Position numbers and translations under genes: made by a program. From contig VJWM01000044.1 of the NCBI GenBank assembly GCA_010909165.1, positions 682,001 through 746,000 on the forward strand: DNA of 64,000 nucleotides, read 5' to 3'. This DNA is from Anthoceros angustus (taxonomy: Eukaryota > Streptophyta > Anthocerotopsida > Anthocerotales > Anthocerotaceae). The number at the start of each line of letters is the position of its first letter. The first letter of the stretch is position 1. The notes below the pieces were generated by a model. That model was not told where the DNA came from, searched no databases, and saw only the letters and a list, made by a program, of their open reading frames with translations. Below, in pieces: positions 48,753-60,914 of this stretch.

Positions 48753-49699
48753 CTTGCCAACTTCCCTTCGCTGGGTGCTCCTGTATTCAACCAAGGGAAA
48801 GGAGAAGATTGAAGCTCCCCAGTAGACCGAACAGGCGAGGATTGCAGCAACTAATCACGGCGGTTCCACAATCCCAAATCACCCACCAAGCCAGAAATGT
48901 GACTCACAATGAATCGGCCAAGAGAACGTGCCGCTCTACTGCCCTGCCTTGCTGTCATCAAATGCAAATGAATTCGAATGCCCTGCCACGTCCAGAATGC
49001 CCTTCCAGGCGATGCGAATGCTCATCACCAAAAATCGCACAGAATTTGACACCTGTGGCGCGAGAGCTCAAGACCTCTTCTGACCAGCTCCGAGCTGCTC
49101 CGAACCCTACGCTCCTGCCCAGGACCATGAACCCAGCTGCTCAATCGTGCAATGAGGATCTGAACCGGGCAAATGGAGGGTTCGACCGTCCGGAGCCTGC
49201 ATCCACACCAATTTCAGTGCGTGAGTCGTGACGGCTGAAAACCAAGTTTGAGCCGTTAAGATTACCGTTTTCGTGTTTATTTTCGTGTAATTCGCATATG
49301 AAAATCAGTGTAGATTTGCGCATAATAGGGCGAGTCATTGTTGAGATACGACGCCTATTACATACGCCGTATTTGTGTGTGGGAGGGTTTTCAGTGTTAA
49401 ATACAATGCGCCGTATCAGACCAAGCCACATCAGCCTATTAACTTTCGTAACGATGAGTATGAGCAATCGTGCGCGGTGGCCGGTGACCCCGGCGGCTCA
49501 ATTGGTAGGAGCACGGCCTGGGCGAGCAAGGCGGTAGTGCATAGTGGTAGGAGCACGGCATGGGCGAGCGAAGGCGGTAGGGCACCCGGTGTAATTGATC
49601 GACCATCCATTGTCACCTTATCGGTAGGTTCAACTTCTAATTAGCCAGGTTTTTGGTCTCACTTTCTTTATCAATGCCAGCATGGAGAGCACTATAGCT
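48753..49699. other. Spacer upstream of the FAM91A1 homologue
   Basis: Presumptive FAM91A1 promoter up to about 49.2 kb. A 42-bp tandem duplication with the core GGTAGGAGCACGGC lies at 49504-49588. No gene family recognised. Confidence 0.55.
49504..49588. repeat. 42-bp tandem duplication
   Basis: GGTAGGAGCACGGCCTGGGC at 49504 recurs as GGTAGGAGCACGGCATGGGC at 49546, each followed by GAGC(G)AAGGCGGTAG. Two copies, high identity. The first copy is preceded by CGGCTCAATT, which recalls a tRNA D-arm, but no complete tRNA fold follows. Confidence 0.8.
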
Positions 49700-50115
49700 T
49701 CTATATGTTCATCACAAGGCAAAAAAATTGTCAGGATAAAGGGGATGTCCTTGGTAGACTTTGATACTATTGCGCTACAATGCGCTTGTCGACATCACAC
49801 ACAACCTGAAGGTTTAGTGAATACCTTTGTTTTCGATCAAAATATTGGTCACCAGCAATGCCAGGTTTTTGTGAAAGAGGCAACGGTGTTCCATCAATGA
49901 AGCCAACGCAGCCTTTTGCACTCATGAAGTCCTACACTAAGCTTGGATCTTCTAATTGAATTTGGCCACAATATCCACTCATGTCTTAGGTCCAGCAATG
50001 GCGTGATTACTCTTTTGGTCCACTGAACAACAGTGCCATGGCCTACATGAAAGAGCTGGCATGTCTTACCAATGCTTGCTCCATTGCTTGCAGCACCCAA
50101 CTTGCATAATGTCAC
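49700..50115 (-). mobile_element. Decayed PIF/Harbinger-like transposase fragment
   Basis: The minus strand reads LCKLGAASNGASIGKTCQLF and VGHGTVVQWTKRVITPLLDL, the helix-turn-helix part of DDE_Tnp_4 transposases. In a shifted frame it continues as KGCVGFIDGTPLPLSQKPG and YFDRKQRYSLNLQVVCDVDK. GFIDGT carries the first catalytic Asp of the DDE triad. Stops and a frameshift show it is dead. The later D and E region was not found and terminal inverted repeats were not located. Confidence 0.78.
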
Positions 50116-50544
50116 TATTAGCTGTCAAGCAACTTGACTTTGGGAACAATTGGAGTTGTTGAAGAACACTTGGTTGTGACATAGAATATTCCAGAGTGAT
50201 GTGAATCCCCTGTGTGAAGTACGAAGTAGCTGCTTAAACTCATCTAGATGCATATTAGATAAAGTGGACGACCAAAAGTATGTAGGTCAATGTCGCTTGG
50301 CCTTTGCATTCACAAACCTTGAAGCTTGAGCAAGCATCTACAATTCAGCAAGACCTTCTTCCTCTGAATCTTATGAGTCCTCTTCATCAGAGGTGTCGTT
50401 CAACATGCTTGCAAATGCCAATGTCTTTTCTAAATCTAGAAGAAATTGTTTCCTGTGAGAATGAAAAGGCATGGCAACTTAAAGTTCTTTGGAATTCTTG
50501 GCCACCAATCTTGGCTAGATCAAATCCGGAGGCTTCTGTCTCAC

Positions 50545-50640
50545 GTACCTCCCGCGGGGTTTGAACCTCTGGCTTGCGAGTTGGCATCGCCGCCTAGTCG
50601 TTGCTTGAGAGGCAGACACTCTAGGTTGGGACCCGCAAGC
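50545..50640 (-). mobile_element. Possible tRNA-derived SINE-like sequence
   Basis: On the minus strand GTGTCTGCCTCTCAAGC is followed about 40 nt later by GAGGTTCAAACCCCGCGGG, which matches a pol III B box (GGTTCRANNCC). This resembles the tRNA-related head of plant SINEs. A clear A box, poly-A/T tail and target duplication were not confirmed. A degenerate tRNA is the alternative. Confidence 0.35.
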
Positions 50641-50908
50641 TGCAACATCATGTATGTTTATCTTGAATTGTCTAGGGTTAGAAATTCTAGCTTCCTTCAC
50701 TTCTGACAACTGCTACAATATTCTTCTACCAGCCTTATCCTCGTTAGGCTCTACCTCCTATTTCCGGTGCGCAGCGCACCAAAATCTGCTAGCGCTATTG
50801 CTGCCGTTGGCGTGGCGGGGCACGAACAACGACATGCAAAACAAAGCCGTGGTGACCAAAGGAAAGGCGAAGAGCAAGCGATAAAGACGGACCGGGGGTC
50901 GCCTTGGT

Positions 50909-51040
50909 CACATGGTGGATGTGACCTTGTGTCGCCTTGGTGCTAACCAAAATGGAGCAAGTGTTAGAAAGATGCAAGCAATTTTTGGTGTGGGTGCAGG
51001 ATCATTTCCCTTATTGACATCACGTGTTATTTCTGCACGC
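50909..51040 (+). mobile_element. Second Harbinger-like transposase fragment, opposite orientation
   Basis: The plus strand reads DVTLCRLGANQNGASVRKMQ and AIFGVGAGS, then LLTSRVI. This is the same helix-turn-helix segment as in the minus-strand fragment about 0.8 kb away, with different substitutions. The match stops abruptly and the following sequence is unrelated. It is a separate diverged insertion, not a copy of the first fragment. Confidence 0.68.
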
Positions 51041-52891
51041 CCCGGCCCGAGTTTGCGCGTCAAAAGCACCATCGCACGCGACAAGCCGCAGAGGGAGCAG
51101 AGCGAATGGGCGTGGGCGCCTAGAGAGCTGAATACGGGAGCGATCGCAGCGCCATTGCCCTTGCTCTTCCGAGAAATGATCGAGCGGGCTTTGACGGGAC
51201 AGTGTGATTACCTAGTACCGTACTTTCTACTTGTTATTCGGGACATGAAATACTGAGCATTTTGCATAATTGTCCTCTTTTGCCAACTTTTTTTCGACCC
51301 TTTTCCAATACCGTGTAGCATTGATATGCTCTTTGAAGTTATTTGAAATCAATTTTTCCTTGTACTCCTCAGTTTGTAGAGTCTGCATGCATATCATGGT
51401 AATGAGGTTAGCTGCTGCGAAAAGAGGAGTGTAGTTTGCATACCCCAAGTGAATTGTGCACAAATCAAAAAGAAAACTACTCACTTACAATATGTCGAAG
51501 TCTAATTGAATCTTTGTTATGCCTTCCATTGTGGAGCGCTTTGGGTATTCTCGCTCGGCTTTAGCAAATGAATTGCAACACAAACCTGAACAAAAGGCAA
51601 TTTGGATCACACTCAATTTCTTGGTCTTAATATACATGATCCATGTCTTCATGCTGCCTACGTTGAGTTCGCCCCAAATAACCTTCTCCAAAGCGGATAA
51701 CATAATCTTCTCCGCTGTGCCACCGGCATTGGCTACATTCTGCCGTGCTACCGGTGTTGGCCATATTCCACCGTGGCAGCCGAGGCCACGAGAGGCGTGG
51801 TGGCGACCGGAGGAGCGGTGACAATGTGTGCTTGTACGATTGTGATTGAGACAGGTAGGAGGCGGTGTGAGCGGCGATCTCATAGGGGATAAAATGTAAA
51901 AATGGGGGAGCAAGATGGGAGGCAATGAAGGCCGGAGGGGCAGGCGGTGATAGCCATAGCGAATGTAGAAACTAGGAGATGCATGGTATGCTGTGTGAGG
52001 GGTAGTCGCATGTACATACCTAACCATATAAAACGTGTTGCAACAAGTTTTTGAAAAAGCCTATATTGTATTGTATATGTTACAAGTTTTGATCTAAATG
52101 TGTTCAATACGTAGGAATCTGCCCTGCCAACCCAACCGCATTAGGATGAAAATTTTTCTAAAAATTTGTGCCCATACCTCTGGCAGATGGAATGGGTCCA
52201 CTTGCATATACCCGTGTTATCGAAAGATACGAATTTTTAAATAGCCCATAATAAATTGAAAAAAAAATGCGGAAAATTAGGCTCCGTGTCGTCCCGATTG
52301 CCGATATGTCCCAAATGGCATGCCATATTGGACTCGTATAACTCGAGATATATAAACTCTGACTGGTGGTCCCATATATAATAACAACTTTATTTATATC
52401 TATATGGGATGGAAAGACCATCATAGGACAGAGATAATATAGATGAAATATGGCATACACATACGTACGTCTGAACAACCTGCCCGACCCGGTTTATACA
52501 ACACTCGGAGCCCGCTGTGCCGATGGGCTCTTGGTATTTTGCCCGGGACAGGCCGGATTTCCGTTTCCGGACGCGTTGTGTTACCTTTTTTTGCTTATGG
52601 CAGTTTACGGCAGTGCGTTTCGGGATGCCACGGAAACTGCAAGGTAGATACCTACCCCTTGCTACTGCAGTGATTACTGAATTTTGTTACTAAATTTTGT
52701 TTTATTGGGGCTTCCGGCATTTCAGGATACTGCGCAGCTTACCGCCGTGTGCGGTACTACGCGCTTCGAACAGCTTTGAGACCTTTGAGAAAGGGCCTTC
52801 CCACCGTAAACGCTATCTGAATTAGGGTACAGCGCAACGGAGCGGATCGGGGCGTAGTGGCAGTCTTGAGACCAGAGCAGAGCTGAGGACG
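51041..52891. other. AT-rich spacer upstream of RPT6
   Basis: About 1.85 kb. Several unrecognised frames lie between 51.2 and 52.0 kb on the minus strand, with a Lys-rich stretch of no clear family. 52.1-52.45 kb is very AT-rich. The last 300 bp should be the RPT6 promoter. Confidence 0.55.
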
Positions 52892-54916
<2,025 letters not shown>

Positions 54917-55577
54917 AAGGCGGGGTCATTTTTTTGTACATATCTACCACTGCAACTTGTTGGGACAGCGTTGTAACAGCAATTAGTGGATTGGGTAGCA
55001 TGGGCTGTGTCGTTATGAGAGTTGCACGCCTGGGTACTGTTCTCCGGTCACATCTTTGGTCTGAGGGACGCGGGGGCTTGGATTTTGAGGTTGTGGTGGT
55101 ACAGAGGCCGAGCTGTCATCTTGAGGCTGTTCTGGTGCTGGCAGCCCATAACACTCCTGGAGTATACTTAGGTTTGCATCCGGTTCACGGTGGCATATGC
55201 CAAGAAACGCCGAAAGATATCTCTACAACCTATGAGAGCTGGTTGCAGCATCCTCTGCTCGGTATGGTCCCAGCGATCTAGGACGTATACATTGTCAGAG
55301 CTGTCGTTCACTGTGCGGCGATTAGGAACAGAAATTTCCGTAGAGTCTTTCCAAGTAGATTGGAGACCGTACGATTATAGAATGGAACTTAACTTGGGCG
55401 TAGCCAAGTTCACAAATGAGTGGTTTTCGTACTCTAGAACTAGTTTTGAGGTGTAATCTGAAATTTCACTTTGCATAGAATCTCATTAGAGAATGTAGTC
55501 TTTCTAGGGTGAAACGGTTTTCTCAGGCCCAGGCTCATCTTTAGCAAAAATACTGGACCGAAATGGAGTTTTTCAGT
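54917..55577. other. Spacer between convergent RPT6 and HR-like lesion-inducing genes
   Basis: 3' flanks of two convergent genes. Short frames only; no family or RNA recognised. Confidence 0.6.
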
Positions 55578-57040
55578 TCAAAGAACCTTCTTCTTTCTTC
55601 TTGCGCGCAATGCAGCAGATCGCTTCAAACCCACATAGTTCAGCAATGCCCCGAACAAGGCCAAATTCTGCAAAGAGAGGCACGAGGAGTTAGAGCAAAT
55701 ACTACACGATGTTATAAGCCAAACACTTAAACCCACCCGGACCTTCAAGAAATGCGTGAACTCTTGACTGTATTCAAGACTGGCGATTTTGTAGTTATAA
55801 AAGTCATGCCAAATAGGTGTAACTACCACAAGGAATAACAGCTGCACAGAGAGCGCCAAGACAGATCTTAGTTCCCGTCAGCGCTCTCGTTCCACATGCT
55901 CAGCTACGACGGAAATCCACAGCCCAAATTCCATTTACGGGTGTACAAATATCGTTACAATTCATTCTCAGCTGTGAGTGTCGCAATCGGCTCACCAAGA
56001 GATACGCCCCAAAAATGCTGTCAAAAATAAAGAGGAATCCGCCCAAGCCTTCTAAAGCTATTGCACCCACCAAAAGGTGCTTGGCCTGCGCAGAGCAACT
56101 AATGAGTGCTTGTGTTTGCACCATTTTTCCAGACAACAGACTAGTAGAAGGTGCAAGATGCTTACGTCAATCTCTGGTAAGTGAAAACCGAATCTCTTAA
56201 CCACATGCTCCAGAAACAAAGCGAGTTTCTTATCGGCAAGTGCCCGGGCGCCGCTTGCTTCAAAGCCAACGCTGAACTCGTTGATCCTGAGACACACACA
56301 TGTACACTTAGGCAAAGAATTTCAACAGATAAACGAACCCTAAGCAAGTTGGAGGAGGCCCGAATGTCACAGAGTTAGGTCCGAAACAAGAGCAAAACTT
56401 TTGAGTTCGCCCAGTGTTTGCATTCCACCTTGGAGAAAGAAAATGGACACAACTCATTCCCCATCACCTCCATAACCTCACTGCTTACTTCGATTCTCAT
56501 CGGCACTGGCAGTTTCGGTATGCACAAGACCGCAACTGTCGAAGCAAAGGCACCTGCATGCTAAAATCACAGCGGGAGCAGGCTGAGATGCCACACGTTT
56601 TGCTTCGACCAGCAACAAATCCCACAGTCTCAGAGGCGGCAAACGCTGCCCAGGGCCCCGCTGAAAGACACCAGACATACAGCTGCCAGGAAGACAGCGC
56701 ATGACCCCACCAGATATGCAGCTGCCCGGCAGACAGTGCATGACCCCCGCGCGCGGTAACCTGTCTCACAAGACCGATCTGGCACGTTGTTCTTTGTGGG
56801 TCACAGAGATTGTAGGCATGGGGAGCAGAGCTGATACACTCCTTGGGAGACAGCAAGAAATCTGGGAAATTTACGACCTAAACATGCAGGATACCAAGAG
56901 CAGCACCAGAAGCAGCGGCAACACAGGCAAGTACCCGACAGTGGGCAAGCTGGGGAAAGAATATGGACATACTTTTCAATAGCTGCCAAGATGAAGATGG
57001 CGGCAAAGAACAGTCGACCCACGAAGGATATGAAGCCCAT
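55578..57040 (-). CDS. HR-like lesion-inducing protein (HRLI family, DoxX-like membrane protein)
   Basis: Small integral membrane protein conserved in plants; overexpression of a tobacco relative gives lesion-like cell death, but the biochemical role is unknown. Five exons fit GT/AG borders: 57040-56973, 56286-56166, 56085-55996, 55841-55743 and 55667-55578. They sum to 468 nt, giving 155 residues in one frame. The N-terminus MGFISFVGRLFFAAIFILAA is the family hallmark. Hydrophobic segments LVGAIALEGLGGFLFIFDSI and LLFLVVVTPIWHDFYNY and ALFGALLNYVGLK give about four membrane spans, and the end is highly basic (RRKKKVL). The first intron is long for this locus (686 nt). Confidence 0.9.
56671..56747. 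repeat. 39-bp tandem duplication inside the first HRLI intron
   Basis: CCAGACATACAGCTGCCAGG at 56671 recurs as CCAGATATGCAGCTGCCCGG at 56710, each running into AGACAGNGCATGACCCC. Two copies with a few substitutions. Confidence 0.8.
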
Positions 57041-57412
57041 GTTGGTGATAGTCCGCTAGCGCTCCCAATCCCACTCCCACTTCCCTTCAGCTCGAATTCT
57101 CACGTAACAAGAGGAAAAACCAAATGCAGGCACGGCCTGAGCCGACCACGAGACAAAAACTTCCTATGTCATGGGTTTAGGTACCTACTCTTCAAATTAG
57201 ATTATGTACGTTCTAGCAACGCTCATAACCACAGCTACACAAGCCATCAAATAAGATAACTATCTACATACATATAAGGTCCTCAACTAAGTATTAATAT
57301 GAAGTCTAAATGATGGCTTGTGACCAATATGTTCTCGAGGTTATATATTATTTATATTTTTAAATACATCAATTGAATATTGAGAGCAAATAGTTTCATA
57401 ATCAACAATCGC
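57041..57412. other. Spacer upstream of the HRLI gene
   Basis: AT-rich, no gene family recognised. Should contain the promoter of the HR-like lesion-inducing gene. Confidence 0.5.
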
Positions 57413-57575
57413 CGAGCTAGTGGACTCCCCTTGGACCGAGGTCCTCTAGAGAGTTCTTCCTCATGGCCCTGGTATAGATCAAACAGTTTTATAATATACA
57501 CTCACGAGGGCTAGTCCCCCTTGACCCAGGGCCCTCTAGAGAGTTATTTCCCACTGCCCTGGTGTAAATGAAACT
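57413..57575. repeat. Tandem repeat, about 92-bp period
   Basis: CGAGCTAGTGGACTCCCCTT at 57413 and CGAGGGCTAGTCCCCCTTGA at 57505 start two diverged copies, each with CCTCTAGAGAGTT and GCCCTGGTNTA blocks in the same order. Confidence 0.75.
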
Positions 57576-57631
57576 CCCCACCTTTGCATATTTATAAAGT
57601 ATCCATTCCACTGAATCATTGATATTCGATC

Positions 57632-57791
57632 GTTCAAGTGGTCCTATATTAGTCTAATGGTCATTGGTGGGTGCTATTTGCTTTCACCAGCAAGGTTGTT
57701 TAGGCTGATTAGTTCATGTGGTCGTATATTAGTCTAGTGGTCATTGGTGGGTGCTATTTGCTTTCACCAGCAAGGTTGCTTAGGCTGATTA
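57632..57791. repeat. Two 80-bp tandem repeats with tRNA-like A-box
   Basis: GTTCAAGTGGTCCTATATTA at 57632 recurs as GTTCATGTGGTCGTATATTA at 57712, and a third partial start appears at 57792. Each has TAGTCTARTGGTCA, which resembles a pol III A box, and GCTTTCACCAGC, which recalls a tRNA-Glu anticodon arm. No T-arm/B box follows, so a full tRNA is not supported. The 5' flank ACTGAATCATTGATATT is shared with the tRNA-Gln-like sequence about 250 bp away. Confidence 0.65.
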
Positions 57792-57887
57792 GTTCGTGCT
57801 GCTGTGGCCTATGTGACACTAAACTTTATATTTATTTATCGGATTAAGAAGAATTAACTGAATCATTGATATTAGATAAGATCAATT

Positions 57888-57959
57888 GGTCCTATAGTTT
57901 AGTAGTTAGGACATTGGACTTTGAATTTGGTAAGCCAAGATTAAATCTTAGTAGGACCT
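57888..57959 (+). tRNA. tRNA-Gln(TTG)-like sequence, probably decayed
   Basis: GGTCCTA at the 5' end pairs perfectly over 7 bp with TAGGACC at 57952-57958. The middle ACATTGGACTTTGAAT is the plant tRNA-Gln anticodon arm with loop CTTTGAA (anticodon TTG), and the D-arm region is TTTAGTAGTTAGGAC. Compared with plant nuclear tRNA-Gln, nearly all changes are C-to-T or G-to-A. The T loop reads ATTAAAT where TTCAAAT is expected, which damages the B box, and the anticodon stem relies on G-U pairs. I read it as a tRNA pseudogene or the head of a tRNA-derived element. Confidence 0.6.
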
Positions 57960-58614
57960 TAAGTGGATAATAGTTGATAATAAGATGTTCTTGTCCTAAA
58001 GAAAGACGAAGTATAAAATCTATTATTTGTAGAAATGAAAGAAAAACCAAATTCAAAAGGGTTTGGTTAGCCTATCCTAATTACTTGTAAAAAGTGAAGA
58101 CCAAATATAAAGTTTTTTGTTGCAAAAATAGAAAAGAAAACTAAATTTAAAATCTTTTGGTTGTAGAAATCCAAAATATGTTGATTAACCAAGTACACAA
58201 GTGCTTGGTTTAGAAAATATTAGATCTAGATCTATACACATTATGACCAAGTTTTAGAGTCTTTTTCAAATTCTTTCCTCCATATTACCAAGTGATCTGA
58301 GTCTTTACAATCCACGTTTTTAGCTTAATCTGCAGCAAGAGCAGCAACTTATTCAGCAAATGTCTTCGTATTTTTGACCCGACTTCCTCAGCGCCTTTTG
58401 CCTTCTTGTATAGTGGGTGTCGAAGGAACTTGTACAACAAATGTCTTGAACTAATTTTGGGATCCAGGGATGGATTTTACTGCCATCACTCCAGTTGCAT
58501 CTCTTTTCGCTTAAGGGTTGCATCCTTCCTCTCCTTTTCTTCTATTCCTGCAACTTCAACTATATTTGCTTTTCACTTTGTAGACATGCGCAAGACCTTC
58601 TTATTGAGCTTAAT
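57960..58614. other. AT-rich spacer
   Basis: No gene family recognised. From about 58.48 kb the sequence shows weak similarity to the repeat units coding the C-terminal part of the neighbouring minus-strand gene (a CTGCAACTTCAACTATATTT-like block), possibly old, out-of-frame copies. Confidence 0.45.
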
Positions 58615-59351
58615 CTAGTTTCGATTTTCAGACGTTGATTTTTCTTCTACCATTGCAGCTCCAATTATATCTCTTTCTTGTTCAGCTGTCACTACCTTTT
58701 CATTAAGGTCAATGTCAGAGTGTTGTTCTTCGGGTCTTGATTTTGCTTCCACGATTGTAGCTCCGACTACTTTTCTTTTTTCCTCAGCTATCAGTACCTC
58801 TTCATTGGATTTTAAATCAATTCTTGAGTCTCCTCCTAATTGTGCTTTGTACATAGAATCATCAATGTCAAATCGAAGAATATCAACATGATTGGGTGCG
58901 TAAGTTTCAAATTCACTTGTACCTGGTTCAAGCACCCCAACTGGACTTGGATTCAAATTTGGACTTGGGTAGCATCTAACGTCCTTGTTATACTGCATTC
59001 ACAAACATTAAGAAAATTGTGACTGAAAACTTTCACATAGGAAAGACTTTGACTCCTTTTAGATCCAAGGCTTCTGTTATCAACAAGATATTTACTCCAG
59101 TATTTGGACAAATTAGTGACACATTCACGTATTAGTAAGGAAATCTCAATATTCAACCCAAATTCCATCATTTTAGGGGACGTGAAACACACATGAGCAT
59201 ACTCTCCTCCTCCTGCGTGGTAACTCCAATAGTCCATATCAAATGGGAAGAGATTGGGATCATGAAGTATATCTTTTGGTTGATCCTCTTTGGTCCTGTC
59301 TTCTCGATCTTGTTCGTCATGAGTATTCAACTTCTTACTTTCATCTTCCAT
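58615..59351 (-). CDS. Hypothetical acidic protein with internal repeats
   Basis: Not recognised. ATG at 59351; exon 1 (59351-59037) is joined to exon 2 (58992-58615) by a GTGAAAG...TGCAG intron of only 44 nt. The two add up to 693 nt and 230 residues with no stop. Exon 1 is charged (MEDESKKLNTHDEQDREDRT) and has WSYHAGGGEYAHVCFTSPKM. Exon 2 ends with two copies of a unit of about 30 residues: DLKSNEEVLIAEEKRKVVGA then IVEAKS, and DLNEKVVTAEQERDIIGAAM then VEEKS. No signal peptide, membrane span or known motif. It lies alone in AT-rich, repeat-rich DNA, so it could be lineage-specific or derived from a mobile element. Unspliced, exon 1 would read on for 27 more codons. Confidence 0.5.
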
Positions 59352-60680
59352 TTCTGATCTACTATCGATGCTCTACCAATCTACGAGTTAAGTAGAAGTT
59401 TGATCGGGCCTATAGTTTTAATATTGTACAAATATTCAACTTCTTGGGGCTGTGAGGATTACTCAACTTACTGCAAGACAAGCATATATAGCCACTACTT
59501 TGCCCTTGGACCATAAAGTTTCTCGGTAGGGATGATTTCTCATTAATCACTTAATTTGTTTCAAGAAAGTTATTGAATTTCTTCTACATACACATGCTTT
59601 ACTCCTCAACTTGCTGCAAGACAAGCATATATAGCCATTACTTTGCCCTTGGACCACAAAGTTTCTCGGTAGAGATGATTTCTCATCAATTAATTCATAT
59701 GCTTCGAGAAAGTTATTGAATTTCTTCTAAATACACATGCATCACTAACATTGCTTTAAGTGCACCTGCTACAATCACAGAAATGATGGTGCAGCCACTT
59801 GCAGAAAGAATTGTCCAGCACACTGTCGCTTCCATTCCTTGAACACACAAATTTGCTTCAACAATACACAGCCACAATGGTCAAAGATGTTCATGACTGC
59901 TATAGATACGAGATGTAACCACACACACATAACAAACTTCGTCATGGTTTTGCGATGCAGGAGTGCTACTAGTCAAGACGCCAATGTGTATCGAGGTTTG
60001 AAGTACATCTAGCTAGTTGTCCATGAACTACACACTCCACAATTGTTGCGCTTTCTTGCTGTTCTTTAACATCGAACTTGCGTGGTACAGGGAACAAGTC
60101 CTCAGACTGCAGCAACCATCGAATTCATGGGGGCACAGGAGATTAGTCTGACTCGCAGCGTCGGCGTATATACTGCTTTCACTATTGATCATAATGGAAG
60201 ACAAGCCTCATAACTTATACGAGGGGCCAGCGTGCAAAGTATTGAGCTTTTGTAGTCCATGTTGGCTGGTCATCATGTGGCCTTTCCTCACATCAGCTCA
60301 TTCTCACTTCTTGCTCTTGCTTCGTTTTCATGTGCACCTATTTTGGGGGTGAAGTAATATTACACCACCTAATTATTTTTACTATAGATTAAGATCATCA
60401 ATTAATTTTATATAATAAATTATGAGTATTTATTTATCTAATCAATTTTAGTTGATAAATTATTGAATTGATTAAGTAATCAATTACTTGATGCTATTTT
60501 GTAACATAACACACTCGGTAGCAATGCATGACATAGGTCAGCTCTCACAAGACAACGTGGTTGCATGTAGTGCTAAATACATAATCTTCACGCAGCATAG
60601 AGCTTGGGCTAACTTGTCCTGCATTACTATTACAACTTCACATTCTGCATATAAATTGAAGACTCTACATTGAATTTCCC
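59352..60680. other. AT-rich spacer with tandem repeat
   Basis: Contains the 143-bp tandem repeat at 59462-59747 and a very AT-rich stretch at 60.35-60.49 kb. No gene recognised. Confidence 0.55.
59462..59747. repeat. 143-bp tandem duplication
   Basis: CTCAACTTACTGCAAGACAA at 59462 recurs as CTCAACTTGCTGCAAGACAA at 59605. Both go on through GCATATATAGCCA, TACTTTGCCCTTGGACCA, AAAGTTTCTCGGTAG and GAAAGTTATTGAATTTCTTC to CACATGC. The copies abut and differ by scattered substitutions. Possible promoter or upstream duplication for the minus-strand gene at 58615-59351. Confidence 0.9.
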
Positions 60681-60914
60681 TTGGATGCATATGGGACACA
60701 TCTTACTTGTTGTCCCAATGGGGCTCAGCGCATTGCCAGCCATGACGTCATTCATGACGTTATGTTTGCAATGGCTCGTGAAAGTGGTTATATGGCTAGG
60801 AGGGAGCATTGGAATGCTTTACATACGGGTCAGACGGTCATGAGAGCCAACTTGTACCTCCCCCAGGATGACCAAGTCTCGGAGCCAAACGTAGTGGTTA
60901 TTGAGCCTACATAG
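60681..60914 (+). mobile_element. Retroelement remnant: C-terminal His/Cys tail of a reverse-transcriptase ORF
   Basis: The plus strand reads LDAYGTHLTCCPNGAQRIAS then HDVIHDVMFAMARESG. This resembles the D-x-x-G-D-H-x-x-x-C plus R-x-x-x-H-x-x-x-x-D pattern following the reverse transcriptase in some non-LTR-type elements and related domesticated genes. The frame ends in a stop after VIEPT. No catalytic YXDD block was found nearby. Assignment is by pattern memory only. Confidence 0.4.

Noticed and set aside
49490-49530. tRNA D-arm-like CGGCTCAATTGGTAGGAGC
   Set aside because: No anticodon arm or acceptor stem can be built around it, and the following sequence is a 42-bp tandem duplication.
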